Program-made: the position numbers and the translations under genes
The notes under the pieces: model-generated
What the model was told of the DNA's origin: nothing
The model's input: the letters and a program-made list of their open reading frames with translations, nothing else
Databases searched by the model: none
Assembly: GCA_021736785.1 (NCBI GenBank)
Contig: JAIPFF010000017.1
Location: 1 to 64,000 of the forward strand
DNA length: 64,000 bases
Direction of reading: 5' to 3'
Origin: Thiohalocapsa sp.
Lineage (GTDB): Bacteria > Pseudomonadota > Gammaproteobacteria > Chromatiales > Chromatiaceae
In this document: one piece after another, positions 48,154 to 57,437 of the stretch
How positions within the stretch are numbered: position 1 is the first letter of the stretch
Layout of the letters: every line of letters begins with the position of its first letter

Positions 48154-49730
48154 TGGCGCTGCGGCTCGACCGTATCGTCGGTCCCGCTGCGGGAGGCCGA
48201 AACAGTGCCGGTGGCCGGGACAGTCGTCTGCAAGCCTATCTGCTGGCGCTCGTCGGCGTCGCCGCGGCGCTGGCAACCGCGCTTGTGCTGCGGCCCTGGC
48301 TGCCGCTGGCCAACCTTTCGCTCGTTTTCCTTGTTGCACTGCTGTGGCTGGCAGTGCGAACGGGTCCGCGCCCGGCGCTGTTCGCGGCCCTGCTCAGCGC
48401 CCTTGCCTACAACTATTTTCTGACGGAGCCTTATCACAGCCTGGTCATTCAGCACACCGATGAACTGGTCACCGTCGTGTTTTTCCTGATTGTGAGCCTG
48501 TTCGGCGGCCGGATCGCCGAGCGGCTGCGCCGCCAGCTGCTCGCGCTGCAGACCGCCAACGACCAAGCGCGGTTGTTGCTCGATCTAAGCGAGCGCCTGA
48601 GTGGGTTGACGGATCTCGGCGAGGTACAGAAAGAGACGAGTGCGGTTTTGGCCGCACAGTCGGGAAGGGACGTGGTGCTGTTCGCGCTGTCCGACGACGG
48701 CAAACTGACCCCCGTGGCCGGTGCCGAACGGACGCCCGCCCCGGACACGGCGCTGCTGGCCGCCGCGTATCGGGCCTGCGGTCAGCGTCGGGCGGACGGT
48801 CCCGTGCGCTGCGGCGGCGCCCTCGAGCAATGGCAGTTGTGGCCGCTCGGCGCGGAGCAGGACTGCCTGGGTGTCATTGCGCTCCGCGAGATCTCGCCGG
48901 CGACTACACTCACTGCCCAGCCCGTCGCCACCGAGGCCTTGATCGCCCACGCGGCCTTGGCGATGGTCCGTACCCGCTTGGCCGACCGGCTGCGCCGGGC
49001 ACGCATCGGCGAGGAGACCGAGCGCCTGCGCGCCGCACTGTTGTCGTCGATCTCTCACGATCTACGTACCCCGCTGGCAGCCATCATCGGCGCCGCGAGC
49101 GGCCTGCGCACGCTGGACCGCCAGATATCCGCAACCGATCGCGAGGAGTTGCTCGACACCATCCTCGGCGAAGGCGGTCGCCTCGACCGTTACATCCAGA
49201 ATCTGCTCGACATGACCCGCCTCGGCCACGGCGGGCTGAAGCTCGAGCGCGACTGGGTCGGCGTCGACGACCTGTTCGGTGTGGTGCTGAGCCGGCTGCG
49301 CGAGCCGTTGCGCGCGCATCGCATCAGCCTGCACGCGGCGCCGGACATGCCCCTGCTGTACGTCCATCCCGCATTGATCGAGCAAGCGCTGATCAATGTC
49401 GTCGAGAACGCGGCAAAATTCTCGCCCGAGGGCACCACGATTCGTCTCGCGGCCAGCCTGAGCGGTCCTGACGTGATGCTGAGCGTCGTCGACCAAGGCC
49501 CCGGGATCGTCGCCGCCGAGCGCGAGCGGGTGCTCGATATGTTTTACACCACTGCAGCGGGCGACCGCGGCGGGCAGGGCACCGGACTGGGGCTTGCCAT
49601 CGCCGACGGCATGATCACGGCGCACGGGGGACGTATCGAGATCACCGATGGTCCCGGCGGCCGCGGCACGGCCTGTACGATCTATCTGCCGCTGATGGAT
49701 ATTTCGGCGGCTTCGGAGAGCGATACGTGA
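48153..49730 (+). CDS. KdpD-like sensor histidine kinase lacking the KdpD/USP input domains
   Basis: A 525-residue membrane kinase. Residues 28-115 form the four-helix DUF4118 membrane block (ending AYNYFLTEPYHSLVIQHTDE, as in KdpD). A GAF-like region spans about 160-270, the HisKA site is SSISHDLRTPLAAIIG (His302), and the ATPase has NVVENAAKFSPEG, VDQGPGIV and GTGLGLAI. Full KdpD has a further cytosolic N-terminal part with Walker motifs and a USP domain, absent here. It probably senses K+ or turgor-related signals and phosphorylates the KdpE-like partner. Coupled by codon overlap to trkH and to the next gene. Confidence 0.9.
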   Translation: MALRLDRIVGPAAGGRNSAGGRDSRLQAYLLALVGVAAALATALVLRPWLPLANLSLVFLVALLWLAVRTGPRPALFAALLSALAYNYFLTEPYHSLVIQHTDELVTVVFFLIVSLFGGRIAERLRRQLLALQTANDQARLLLDLSERLSGLTDLGEVQKETSAVLAAQSGRDVVLFALSDDGKLTPVAGAERTPAPDTALLAAAYRACGQRRADGPVRCGGALEQWQLWPLGAEQDCLGVIALREISPATTLTAQPVATEALIAHAALAMVRTRLADRLRRARIGEETERLRAALLSSISHDLRTPLAAIIGAASGLRTLDRQISATDREELLDTILGEGGRLDRYIQNLLDMTRLGHGGLKLERDWVGVDDLFGVVLSRLREPLRAHRISLHAAPDMPLLYVHPALIEQALINVVENAAKFSPEGTTIRLAASLSGPDVMLSVVDQGPGIVAAERERVLDMFYTTAAGDRGGQGTGLGLAIADGMITAHGGRIEITDGPGGRGTACTIYLPLMDISAASESDT

Positions 49731-50437
49731 GCACGAGTGAGCCCGCGGCGGGGCAGCACATCCTGATTGTCGATGACGAAGTGCAGATCAGGCGGCTTCT
49801 GCGGATCAGCCTCAAGAGCCAGGGCTACGAGGTCACGGAAGCAGCCACGGCGAAGCAAGGTGCCGCCTGCGCCGCCGATTGCGAGCCGGACCTGGTCGTG
49901 CTCGATCTCGGACTGCCCGACGCGGACGGCAAACAGCTCCTTGCCGAACTGCGCGAGCGCTCGTCCGTGCCCGTCATCGTGCTGTCGGTCCGTGACAGTG
50001 AAACGGAAAAGGTTCTCACGCTCGACGGCGGCGCCAACGACTATGTCACCAAGCCCTTCGGCATTCAGGAATTCCTGGCGCGGGTGCGCAACTTGCTGCG
50101 TACGGCGCATCAGCCGGCATCGGAAATCCCGTTCGACGACGGCCACCTGCGTGTCGACACCCTGCTGCGCTTGGTGAGCATCGACGGGAGCGAGGTCCAC
50201 TTGACCCGGAAGGAGTATGCCGTGCTGCGGATTCTGGTTGCCCGGGGCGGACGAGTCGTCACCCGATCTCAGCTATTGCGGGAGGTTTGGGGACCAAGCC
50301 ATCTCGAGGATACTCACTATTTGCGCGTCCTCATCGGCAAGCTCCGGCTGAGCCTCGGCGATAACGCGAGCGCGCCGCGCTACATCAGGACGGAGCCGGG
50401 AGTCGGCTACCGCTTCGTCGGCTACTCCCGGGATTAA
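49727..50437 (+). CDS. kdpE: KdpE-like response regulator
   Basis: A 236-residue OmpR-class regulator. The receiver starts HILIVDDEVQIRRLLRISLK, with the phosphoacceptor Asp60 in DLVVLDLGLPDADG and the conserved Lys in NDYVTKPFGIQEFLARV. The winged-helix DNA-binding domain has VHLTRKEYAVLRILVARGGR and ends YIRTEPGVGYRFVGY, the KdpE style. The GTG start at 49727 overlaps the kinase stop. No kdpFABC genes are present, so its target may be the trkH operon itself. Confidence 0.9.
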   Translation: MSTSEPAAGQHILIVDDEVQIRRLLRISLKSQGYEVTEAATAKQGAACAADCEPDLVVLDLGLPDADGKQLLAELRERSSVPVIVLSVRDSETEKVLTLDGGANDYVTKPFGIQEFLARVRNLLRTAHQPASEIPFDDGHLRVDTLLRLVSIDGSEVHLTRKEYAVLRILVARGGRVVTRSQLLREVWGPSHLEDTHYLRVLIGKLRLSLGDNASAPRYIRTEPGVGYRFVGYSRD

Positions 50438-50728
50438 GGGGCGACGGGGTTGATCCACGGTCGACAGCCGCCACAGCGAGCTTCATCCAGCGCGCGGATC
50501 ACCGGCCGCGGCGATCGGAATCGCCCGGAACCGGACGTTCTGCGTGTCGGCGGCGTGCTGAAACAGCCACGTCGCGGCGATGCCCCGGTCGTTCGTACGG
50601 CGGATCGACATCTGCCGGACCATGCGCGGGCGATGTCCCGACGGCGCGTGCGCGCTTGCGCCGATCGGCTATGCTAACGGCCCGGCCAAGATCGGGCACC
50701 GCGACCACACCACTCGAAGGAGACAACA

Positions 50729-52003
50729 ATGAAGATCGAGACTCTTGCGATTCATGCCGGCTTCGAGCCGGACCCGACCACCAAGGCGGTCGCGACGCCG
50801 ATCTACCAGACCACCAGCTACGCCTTCGACGACACGCAGCACGGTGCAGACCTGTTCGACCTCAAGGTGCCGGGCAATATCTACACCCGCATCATGAACC
50901 CCACCAGCGACGTGCTCGAGAAGCGCGCCGCGGCGATGGAGGGCGGCGTCGCCGGCCTCGCGCTGGCCTCGGGCATGTCGGCGGTCACCTACTCGATACT
51001 GACCATCGCGCAGGCCGGAGACAATATTGTCTCGGCCTCGACGCTCTACGGCGGCACCTATAACTTATTTGCCCACACGCTGCCGCGGCTCGGTATCGAG
51101 GTGCGCCTGGTCGCGCCGAACGATATCGAAGCCATGGCCGCGCGCATCGACGCCAAGACCCGCGCCGTTTTCTGCGAGTCCATCGGCAATCCGGCCGGCA
51201 ATGTCGCCGACCTGAAGGCCATCTCGGACATGGCGCATGGCCACGGCGTGCCGGTCATCGTCGACAATACCGTGCCGACCCCCTACCTGTGCCGCCCCTT
51301 CGAGCACGGCTGCGATATCGTCGTGCACGCGCTGACCAAGTACATGGGCGGCCATGGCACGACCATCGGCGGTGTGCTGGTGGACTCGGGCAAATTTCCG
51401 TGGGCCGAGCACGCGGACCGCTTCCCGATGCTGAACGAGCCCGACGTGTCCTATCACGGCGTCGTCTATACCGAGGCGCTGGGCCCTGCCGCTTACATCG
51501 GGCGCGCCCGGGTCGTGCCGCTGCGCAACATGGGCAGCGCCATCTCGCCGTTCAACAGCTTCTTGATTCTGCAGGGTATCGAGACGCTGCCCGTGCGTAT
51601 GGACCGCCACTGCGAGAACGCCGTGGCCGTCGCGAACTACCTGAAGGACCACGCCAAGGTGGAATGGGTGCGCTACGCCGGCCTACCGGACAGCCCCGAC
51701 TATTCGCTGGTACAGCGCTACATGGACGGCGGCAAGGCGAGCTCGATCCTGTCCTTCGGTATCAAAGGGGGTAGAGAGGGCGGCGCGCGCTTTATCGATG
51801 CGCTGAAGCTCGCGGTGCGTCTGGTCAACATCGGCGACGCGAAGACCCTGGCCTGCCATCCCGCGACGACGACGCACCGGCAGCTGTCGCCGGACGAGCT
51901 TGCGGCCGCCGGCGTCTCCGAGGATCTGGTACGGCTGTCGATCGGCATCGAGCATGTGGACGACATCATCGCCGACTTGGAGCAGGCCCTGGCGGCGGCC
52001 TAG
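50729..52003 (+). CDS. metY: O-acetylhomoserine sulfhydrylase MetY
   Basis: A 424-residue PLP enzyme of the Cys/Met metabolism family. KIETLAIHAGFEPDPTTKAV, PIYQTTSYAF, LASGMSAVTYSILTIAQAGD and the PLP-lysine loop HALTKYMGGHGTTIGG (Lys204) are typical of MetY. It makes homocysteine directly from O-acetylhomoserine and sulfide, useful where sulfide is available. A strong GAAGGAG site precedes the ATG. The 290 bases upstream hold no supported gene; a TATGCT near 50670 could be a -10 box. Confidence 0.94.
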   Translation: MKIETLAIHAGFEPDPTTKAVATPIYQTTSYAFDDTQHGADLFDLKVPGNIYTRIMNPTSDVLEKRAAAMEGGVAGLALASGMSAVTYSILTIAQAGDNIVSASTLYGGTYNLFAHTLPRLGIEVRLVAPNDIEAMAARIDAKTRAVFCESIGNPAGNVADLKAISDMAHGHGVPVIVDNTVPTPYLCRPFEHGCDIVVHALTKYMGGHGTTIGGVLVDSGKFPWAEHADRFPMLNEPDVSYHGVVYTEALGPAAYIGRARVVPLRNMGSAISPFNSFLILQGIETLPVRMDRHCENAVAVANYLKDHAKVEWVRYAGLPDSPDYSLVQRYMDGGKASSILSFGIKGGREGGARFIDALKLAVRLVNIGDAKTLACHPATTTHRQLSPDELAAAGVSEDLVRLSIGIEHVDDIIADLEQALAAA

Positions 52004-52141
52004 GCCGAGCCGGCAGCCGCGGCCAAGGCCGCGTTGCGCTCGGGCGCACCGGGATGTGCGCTCGGGAAGAATCACCGGGAATGGACACGATGCAAACCGG
52101 GCGCGGCAGGTGCCGCGCGACGACTAGGTAGATCGCCAGCC

Positions 52142-52834
52142 ATGCGAATCCATGTCCTGCAGCATGTCCCCTTCGAAGGCCCCGCGGCGATTGCGCACTG
52201 GGCCGAAGCACGCGGTCATTCGTTGGCCGTCAGCCATCTCTACGCCGGCGATCCGCCGCCCGATCTGGACAGCTTCGACCGACTCGTCATCATGGGCGGG
52301 CCGATGAGCGTGGTCGACGAGGCCGAGCATAGCTGGCTGGAGCACGAGAAGGCGCGGATCGAGGAGTCGATCCACAGCGGCAAGTCCGTGGTGGGTATCT
52401 GCCTCGGCGCGCAGTTGCTGGCCGAGGCCCTCGGTGCCCGCGTCAGCCGCAATCCGCACAAGGAGATCGGCTGGCTGCCGGTGACGCTGACCGAGGCGGC
52501 CCGCGCACATCCGCTGTGCGCCGATCTTCCGATGACGCAGCAGGTGTTTCAGTGGCACGGCGACACCTTCGAGCTGCCTGACGGCGCCGTGCACCTGGCG
52601 AGCAGCGAGGCCTGCGAGCAGCAGGCGTTCCTGTACGAGAACCGATTGCTGGGGCTGCAGTTCCACCTGGAATCCACCCCCGAAAGTGTCGACGCGCTCT
52701 GCGAGCACTGCGCCGACGAGTTGTTCCCCGGGCCTTACGTGCAGACGGCCGAGCAGATGCGTGCCGCCGAGCCCGCGCGTCACGCGGCCATGCACGCGAC
52801 GCTGGCGACGCTGCTGGACCGGCTGTCCGAGTGA
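52142..52834 (+). CDS. class I glutamine amidotransferase (GMP synthase-like)
   Basis: A 230-residue stand-alone class I amidotransferase. The oxyanion strand is LVIMGGPMSVVDE, the nucleophile elbow is VVGICLGAQLLAEAL (Cys87), and GLQFHLESTPE supplies the catalytic His175 and Glu177. FQWHGDTFELPDGAV is the GMP-synthase-like segment. It probably hydrolyses glutamine or a gamma-glutamyl compound; no synthase partner is adjacent. The start is the ATG at 52142. Its stop overlaps the GTG of tag. Confidence 0.88.
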   Translation: MRIHVLQHVPFEGPAAIAHWAEARGHSLAVSHLYAGDPPPDLDSFDRLVIMGGPMSVVDEAEHSWLEHEKARIEESIHSGKSVVGICLGAQLLAEALGARVSRNPHKEIGWLPVTLTEAARAHPLCADLPMTQQVFQWHGDTFELPDGAVHLASSEACEQQAFLYENRLLGLQFHLESTPESVDALCEHCADELFPGPYVQTAEQMRAAEPARHAAMHATLATLLDRLSE

Positions 52835-53448
52835 CCGGCATGGTGCAGGCCGCGTCGGATGCGCCCGGGCGCTGCGCCTGGTGCGGCAGCGATCCGCTCT
52901 ACGTCGCCTATCACGACGATGAATGGGGCGTGCCGTTGTGCGACGAGCGACGCTTGTTCGAATTATTGATCCTCGAAGGCGCCCAAGCCGGCCTGAGCTG
53001 GATCACGATCCTGTGCAAGCGCGAGGGCTATCGACGCGCCTTTGACGGCTTCGATGCCGGACGCGTGGCCCGCTACGGCGAGGCCGATATCGCCCGGCTG
53101 CGTGCCGATGCAGGCATCGTGCGCAACCGCCTGAAGATCGAGGCGGCCATCGGCAATGCACGGGCGCTGCTTTCGCTGCACGAGGCCGGGCGCACCTTGT
53201 CGGATACCCTGTGGCGGCACGTGGACGGCGAGCCGCGACAGCCATTTCGGGCAAACCTGGCGGAGGTGCCGGCGACGACGCCGGAATCGGATGCCATGAG
53301 CCGGGAGCTGAAGCGGCTCGGGTTCAAATTCGTCGGCTCCACGATCTGTTATGCGCTGATGCAGTCGGCGGGGCTGGTCAATGACCATGTCGCCGACTGT
53401 TTTCGGCATGCGCCGCTGTCGGCGAGCGCCTCCAGCGAGCCGGGCTGA
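52831..53448 (+). CDS. tag: DNA-3-methyladenine glycosylase I
   Basis: A 205-residue base-excision repair enzyme that removes 3-methyladenine. It shows RCAWCGSDPLYVAYHDDEWG with the first zinc ligands, FELLILEGAQAGLSWITILC with the substrate-pocket Glu, and FKFVGSTICYALMQSAGLVN followed by ADCFRH with the last ligands. The GTG start at 52831 overlaps the amidotransferase gene, implying co-transcription. Confidence 0.95.
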   Translation: MTGMVQAASDAPGRCAWCGSDPLYVAYHDDEWGVPLCDERRLFELLILEGAQAGLSWITILCKREGYRRAFDGFDAGRVARYGEADIARLRADAGIVRNRLKIEAAIGNARALLSLHEAGRTLSDTLWRHVDGEPRQPFRANLAEVPATTPESDAMSRELKRLGFKFVGSTICYALMQSAGLVNDHVADCFRHAPLSASASSEPG

Positions 53449-53951
53449 GGGGCAAGGGCGCCTGCGCCCCGCCCGAGCGCCGCGCAGTTGCCTGCGCTTG
53501 TCGGCGGAACGCCGCCGGGTTATTGCGGACTAATCTGCGGCAAAGCACGAATGCGGATGCCGCCGTGTCCGGCGCCGGGATGATGCGCCGGCGCACCGGC
53601 AGATGCCCCGCGGGACCGCGAGTCCGCGTCGGCCGCGATTTCGGTGGGCCCGCGTCGGGCGTCCGATCCATGGCGGCATCCGGATGTTTGCGGGCGCGTC
53701 TTTCACCGCTCGCCATGCGCTTGCGGCATCTTCACTTGCCTGGGGAGACACTGATTGCCCATCCTGGCCAAAAAGCAGACGGTGCCCGAAAACGCGGTTT
53801 CCGGGTCCCCTGCTGTTCAAGCGCTTGGGCGCTTGAAACTGGCGGGGCGTCCAGCCCCACACGGCGAAGCGCGGACTATTTCAGCGCTTCGCCGGGCGGG
53901 AGATTCCCGGATCGGGCGGGTGATTCCCAGAGAATGATTCAGGAGTCGGTC
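53449..53951. other. intergenic region carrying repeat copy 2
   Basis: About 500 bases without a supported gene. The structured repeat lies at 53783-53902, ending about 50 bases before the PDZ gene. The open frame that extends this gene back to 53523 crosses the repeat and is not protein-like. Confidence 0.6.
53783..53902. repeat. structured intergenic repeat, copy 2 (three hairpins)
   Basis: Diverged copy of the element at 5824-5942 in the same orientation. Hairpin A: TTCAAGCGC (53816-53824), loop TTGG, GCGCTTGAA (53829-53837). Hairpin B: GGGGC (53844-53848) with GCCCC (53854-53858). Hairpin C: GGCGAAGCGC (53863-53872) with GCGCTTCGCC (53884-53893). Stems A and C differ from copy 1 at paired positions in ways that keep pairing. 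The upstream block AAAACGCGGTTTCCGG is conserved. Confidence 0.85.
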
Positions 53952-54884
53952 ATGATGAAGCGTTACCGCGCAGCGGTTATCCCCAGCATTACTTTCGTCG
54001 CCGGGCTTTTGGTAGGCGCGGTGGCGTTTTCCAGTCCCCGCGTGCCGGATGCGTCGGGAGAAGCGCCGGATAGCCAACCGCAGATGCCGGCGTCGACGCC
54101 GAGTGCTGCTACCGACGCGGGCGACTCAGCGGCAAAAAGCGCCGCCAGCGTCACGTCGATCTCCGATGATGCCGACGCCTTGCCGTCGGATGCCGCCCCG
54201 CGGGAGGCCGAAGCCGGGAGCGAGCTGCGCCGGCGGATCGAAGAACTGGCCTCCGGCTGGGGTCGCATGGAGGCCGAGCTCGCAACGCTGCGCCAGCGCG
54301 TCGCGGTGCTGGAGCGGCGCGATTCGACGACCGTATCCGGGACGCAGCCGGAACAGGCGCCGGCCGGCGCAACGACCCCCGAGTCCCGGCGCGAGGCCTT
54401 GGTGCGAGCCGGCGTTGCCGGCGACCTGGCCGACGACCTGCTTTGGCGTACCTCGCAATTGTCGCTGCAGCGGTTGGAGCTGCGCGACGAGGCAATGCGC
54501 GACGGCTGGTTCGGGACCGAGCGCTATCGCCAGGAGCTGCGCCGAATCAACCAGGAGCAGGTCTCTTGGCGCGACAGCCTCGGCGCCGACGCTTACGACC
54601 GCTACCTGTTCGAAAGCGGGAGCAACAATCGCGTACAGGTCGACGCCGTGATTCCGGGCTCTGCCGGCGACGACAGCGGGATTTTGCCGGGCGACATCAT
54701 CGAGCGTTACGCCGATGCCCGCGTCCTCGACTACGACGACTTGCGCAGCGCCACCAGCGATGGACAACGCGGCGAGCTGGTGCCGGTAGCGGTGCGCCGC
54801 GGCGGCGAGCTGCTGGAGCTATGGCTGCCGCGCGGACCTATCGGCGTGCAGCTTGAATCCACCCGAGCCGAGCCTGCTCCCTGA
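53952..54884 (+). CDS. membrane-anchored periplasmic PDZ-domain protein
   Basis: A 310-residue protein. One N-terminal membrane segment (AVIPSITFVAGLLVGAVAF) is followed by a Ser/Asp/Ala-rich linker, a predicted coiled coil (SELRRRIEELASGW, MEAELATLRQRVAVLERR), a helical part, and a C-terminal PDZ domain (VQVDAVIPGSAGDDSGILPG, DIIERYADARVLDYDDLR). It probably scaffolds or senses peptides in the periplasm; the layout loosely recalls GspC, but no secretion gene is near. The start is the ATG at 53952 with AGGAG upstream. Confidence 0.82.
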   Translation: MMKRYRAAVIPSITFVAGLLVGAVAFSSPRVPDASGEAPDSQPQMPASTPSAATDAGDSAAKSAASVTSISDDADALPSDAAPREAEAGSELRRRIEELASGWGRMEAELATLRQRVAVLERRDSTTVSGTQPEQAPAGATTPESRREALVRAGVAGDLADDLLWRTSQLSLQRLELRDEAMRDGWFGTERYRQELRRINQEQVSWRDSLGADAYDRYLFESGSNNRVQVDAVIPGSAGDDSGILPGDIIERYADARVLDYDDLRSATSDGQRGELVPVAVRRGGELLELWLPRGPIGVQLESTRAEPAP

Positions 54885-55014
54885 ACCCCGGTAACGCAGC
54901 GTTTGCGCCGACGTCCGATGTTTTCCGGGTTGCATACTGGGTTATTCGCCTGCACAGTAAGGGGACGTGGCCAAAGGCGCATTCCTGCGCCGGCGCAGAC
55001 AAGTGGTTGTTACG

Positions 55015-55437
55015 ATGTCTGAACTTACGCAAGAAGAACGTCTATTGATGACCAGACGTGTCATGAGCCTGCTGGAGAGCTGGAATCTGGGCGCGCAGGA
55101 CATGATCGAGCTGCTGCAGCTCCCGTCGAGCGTCAAGGCGCGCAATATCGCCCGCTTCCGCGAGGAAGAGCCGCTGCCGGCGGACGTGAATGTGGATCGC
55201 CGCGTCTCCTATCTGCTGCGCATCGAAGAGGCGCTGCATACCTATTTCCCGCGCAACCCCGAAATGCGCGGCATGTGGGTCAAGCGGGGCAATAAGCAGT
55301 TCGGCAAGCGCTCGCCCATCGCCGTCATGGTGCAGGACGGCGAGACCGGTCTGATCTCGGTGCTGTCTCACCTCGACTGCACCTTCGCCTGGGATCTGAC
55401 GGGCTCCAAGAGCGAATACAGCGCCGCGACGAGCTGA
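55015..55437 (+). CDS. orphan Xre/MbcA/ParS-type toxin-binding domain protein
   Basis: A 140-residue cytosolic protein. The N-terminal half is helical (LLMTRRVMSLLESWNLGAQD, then RNIARFREEEPL), like the degenerate HTH of ParS/Xre antitoxins. The second half (RRVSYLLRIEEALHTYFPRN, WVKRGNKQFGKRSPIAVMVQ, GLISVLSHLDC) matches the DUF2384 toxin-binding domain. Normally such genes are followed by a RES-domain toxin; here the next gene is the convergent batD and no RES frame is seen. It may therefore be a domesticated regulator. The start is the ATG at 55015. Confidence 0.75.
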   Translation: MSELTQEERLLMTRRVMSLLESWNLGAQDMIELLQLPSSVKARNIARFREEEPLPADVNVDRRVSYLLRIEEALHTYFPRNPEMRGMWVKRGNKQFGKRSPIAVMVQDGETGLISVLSHLDCTFAWDLTGSKSEYSAATS

Positions 55438-55547
55438 GGCGCCGGCGCTCGCGGCCGGCTGCACGAAGGCGCATGCCGTGCCGCAAAACGGCGGATCGTC
55501 GAGGCTATTTCGTCCGAAGCGTCGGGCGCGCGCCGACAAGCCGTTAC

Positions 55548-57437
55548 TTATGATGGCCTAGGGCGCGGATTGAGTGCAGGCAGGCGGCCTCTGCGCATCC
55601 GCGTGGCTGCCATGCTGCGCAGTGTGCCGGTGCCCGGTCTCAGTGCTCGCCTGAAGTTCTTTTTCCAGCGCTTGAAGTCGATGTCGCGCCCGTTGTAAAG
55701 GGCGTTGTCGAGCTCCTGCATCAGCGTCCGGATGCGCTCGCCGTCGGCGCCGGGGCGAAGCTGAAGCAGTCGGTCTGCGATCTTCGGCAACGGCTCGCGC
55801 TCGGGCGTGCGCAGTTGGCGGCACGCCTGCGTCTGAAAGGCCGTCGCCCAAGTGGCCGGATCGGGCGCCGTTTCGGCGGCGACCGCACAGCGGTAGACTC
55901 GGGTGCTCTTGGGTGTCAGCCGTTCGTAGAGGGCGAGCCCCCGGCTCAGCAGGGGACGCGGATCCAGTCGGCTGCCCGCCATCGCGAGCGAGCCTGCGAT
56001 GGCGGAAGCGGCTTCGCGCAAACGGGTGCGAACCCGCGGCCCCGGCGCCGCACCCGCCTTCCCGCGCTTGTCCGAGCCCGGACGGCTTCGCCACCAAACC
56101 CCGCCCCAATAGCCCGCCAGCACCAGGGCCAGGCCCGCCAGCGGCATCCAGACCCAGCGCCAGTCGCCGCTGTCGGTGCGCTCGACCGAGCGCCCGAAGC
56201 CAAACGGTCCGGATTCCCCGGCAACGGAGAAGGTACGAATCGGCTCGCTCGAGGTCTCGCGGGAGGCCGTTTGCACGTTCCACCAGTTCACACGAAGCTC
56301 CGGCAGATGCAGGCGTCCGCCGGAATGGGGTACCAGCGTGTAGTAGTCCGTGCGCTTTCCGAGCAGCCGACGGCCGCCGTCGACTAGCGTCGTGTCCACC
56401 AACGTCTGCTCCCGATAGACGCGGAAATCCTCCGAGCTCAGCATCCGCTCCAGTGACGGCAGCTGCTCGCCGAGCGCGCCGTGGGCCTGCATCAGCAGCG
56501 TCAGCGTCACCGGACGCCCTTCTTCGATTACGCCGCCCTCGTCCAAAGATAAATTCAGCGTCAACGACTCCAGCGGCAGCCACGGCAGCACGCCCGCCGT
56601 CGCCGGGCGGACGCGCAGCCGCAGCGGCTGCGCGGCCTTGGCCGTGAACGGGGCGCCGCCGGCGAGCGTGCCCTCGACCGCCATCGGTCCGACCTCGATC
56701 TCACCGTGCCGCAGCGGCGTGACCGCAAGTACGAACTCGTTGACGATCTCGCGCCCGGACTCGCCGCTGCGGCTGCTGGTGTCGGGCCCCGAGACCTGCT
56801 CCACCAATACCTCGTCGAAGCCGGCGACTTCGGGCGACGCCGTGGCGAGGTTGCCGCTGCTGACCACCCGCAGCCGCACCAGTACGTTCTCCTGCACATA
56901 GGGCGTGTCGTCGCTCAGCTCGACCTCGAGCCGTGGCTGCATGCTCCCGGACCGACCCGCGTAGCCGGGATAACCGCCGCCCGGATATCGCGGAGCGCCA
57001 TATTGGCCCGGCGGATATTGACCCTGAGGGAACTGCTGCGGCGAGAACTGGCGCGGGGCGTAGGGCGTCGCGGCCGGCTGCCCGCCCGGGTAGCCGGCCT
57101 GCGGGTATTGCATCGAGCCCGGCGGGCCGGCGGGCGGGACTTGGGCTGCCGGCGCGCCCTGCATTGGCTGGCGCGGCGCCGGCGGCTGGCCGCGGGCATT
57201 GTTGGGCTCGACCGGGCGGAACTGCCATGGGTTGTAGCTCTGGCGGTTGTAATTCTGCGCGAGGCGTCGGTCGGCGGGGCGCTGCGCATCGCCGACCGAC
57301 TGGGGGGCAGATTTTGAAATGCCGTGGGGCGCCGACCAGCCAAGCGCCTGGCCGCCGGCGATGGAGCCGAGCAGCAGCAAAGCTGCCGCCCGTAAGGCGT
57401 GCCGGGTGCCTTTGCTGCGGCTTGCGGGATTCACCAT
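55548..57437 (-). CDS. batD: BatD family protein with Pro/Gly/Gln/Tyr-rich extension
   Basis: A 629-residue membrane-anchored periplasmic protein. A signal peptide is followed by about 120 low-complexity residues rich in Pro, Gly, Gln and Tyr (FSPQQFPQGQYPPGQYGAPR). Then come the BatD beta-sandwich domains (QPRLEVELSDDTPYVQENVL, VEQVSGPDTSSRSGESGREI), a transmembrane helix near residue 435 (WVWMPLAGLALVLAGYWGG) and a cytosolic tail. Bat proteins work with MoxR AAA ATPases in envelope stress or periplasmic maturation; the exact role is unsettled. Its ATG overlaps the end of batC. Confidence 0.9.
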   Translation of the reverse strand: MVNPASRSKGTRHALRAAALLLLGSIAGGQALGWSAPHGISKSAPQSVGDAQRPADRRLAQNYNRQSYNPWQFRPVEPNNARGQPPAPRQPMQGAPAAQVPPAGPPGSMQYPQAGYPGGQPAATPYAPRQFSPQQFPQGQYPPGQYGAPRYPGGGYPGYAGRSGSMQPRLEVELSDDTPYVQENVLVRLRVVSSGNLATASPEVAGFDEVLVEQVSGPDTSSRSGESGREIVNEFVLAVTPLRHGEIEVGPMAVEGTLAGGAPFTAKAAQPLRLRVRPATAGVLPWLPLESLTLNLSLDEGGVIEEGRPVTLTLLMQAHGALGEQLPSLERMLSSEDFRVYREQTLVDTTLVDGGRRLLGKRTDYYTLVPHSGGRLHLPELRVNWWNVQTASRETSSEPIRTFSVAGESGPFGFGRSVERTDSGDWRWVWMPLAGLALVLAGYWGGVWWRSRPGSDKRGKAGAAPGPRVRTRLREAASAIAGSLAMAGSRLDPRPLLSRGLALYERLTPKSTRVYRCAVAAETAPDPATWATAFQTQACRQLRTPEREPLPKIADRLLQLRPGADGERIRTLMQELDNALYNGRDIDFKRWKKNFRRALRPGTGTLRSMAATRMRRGRLPALNPRPRPS

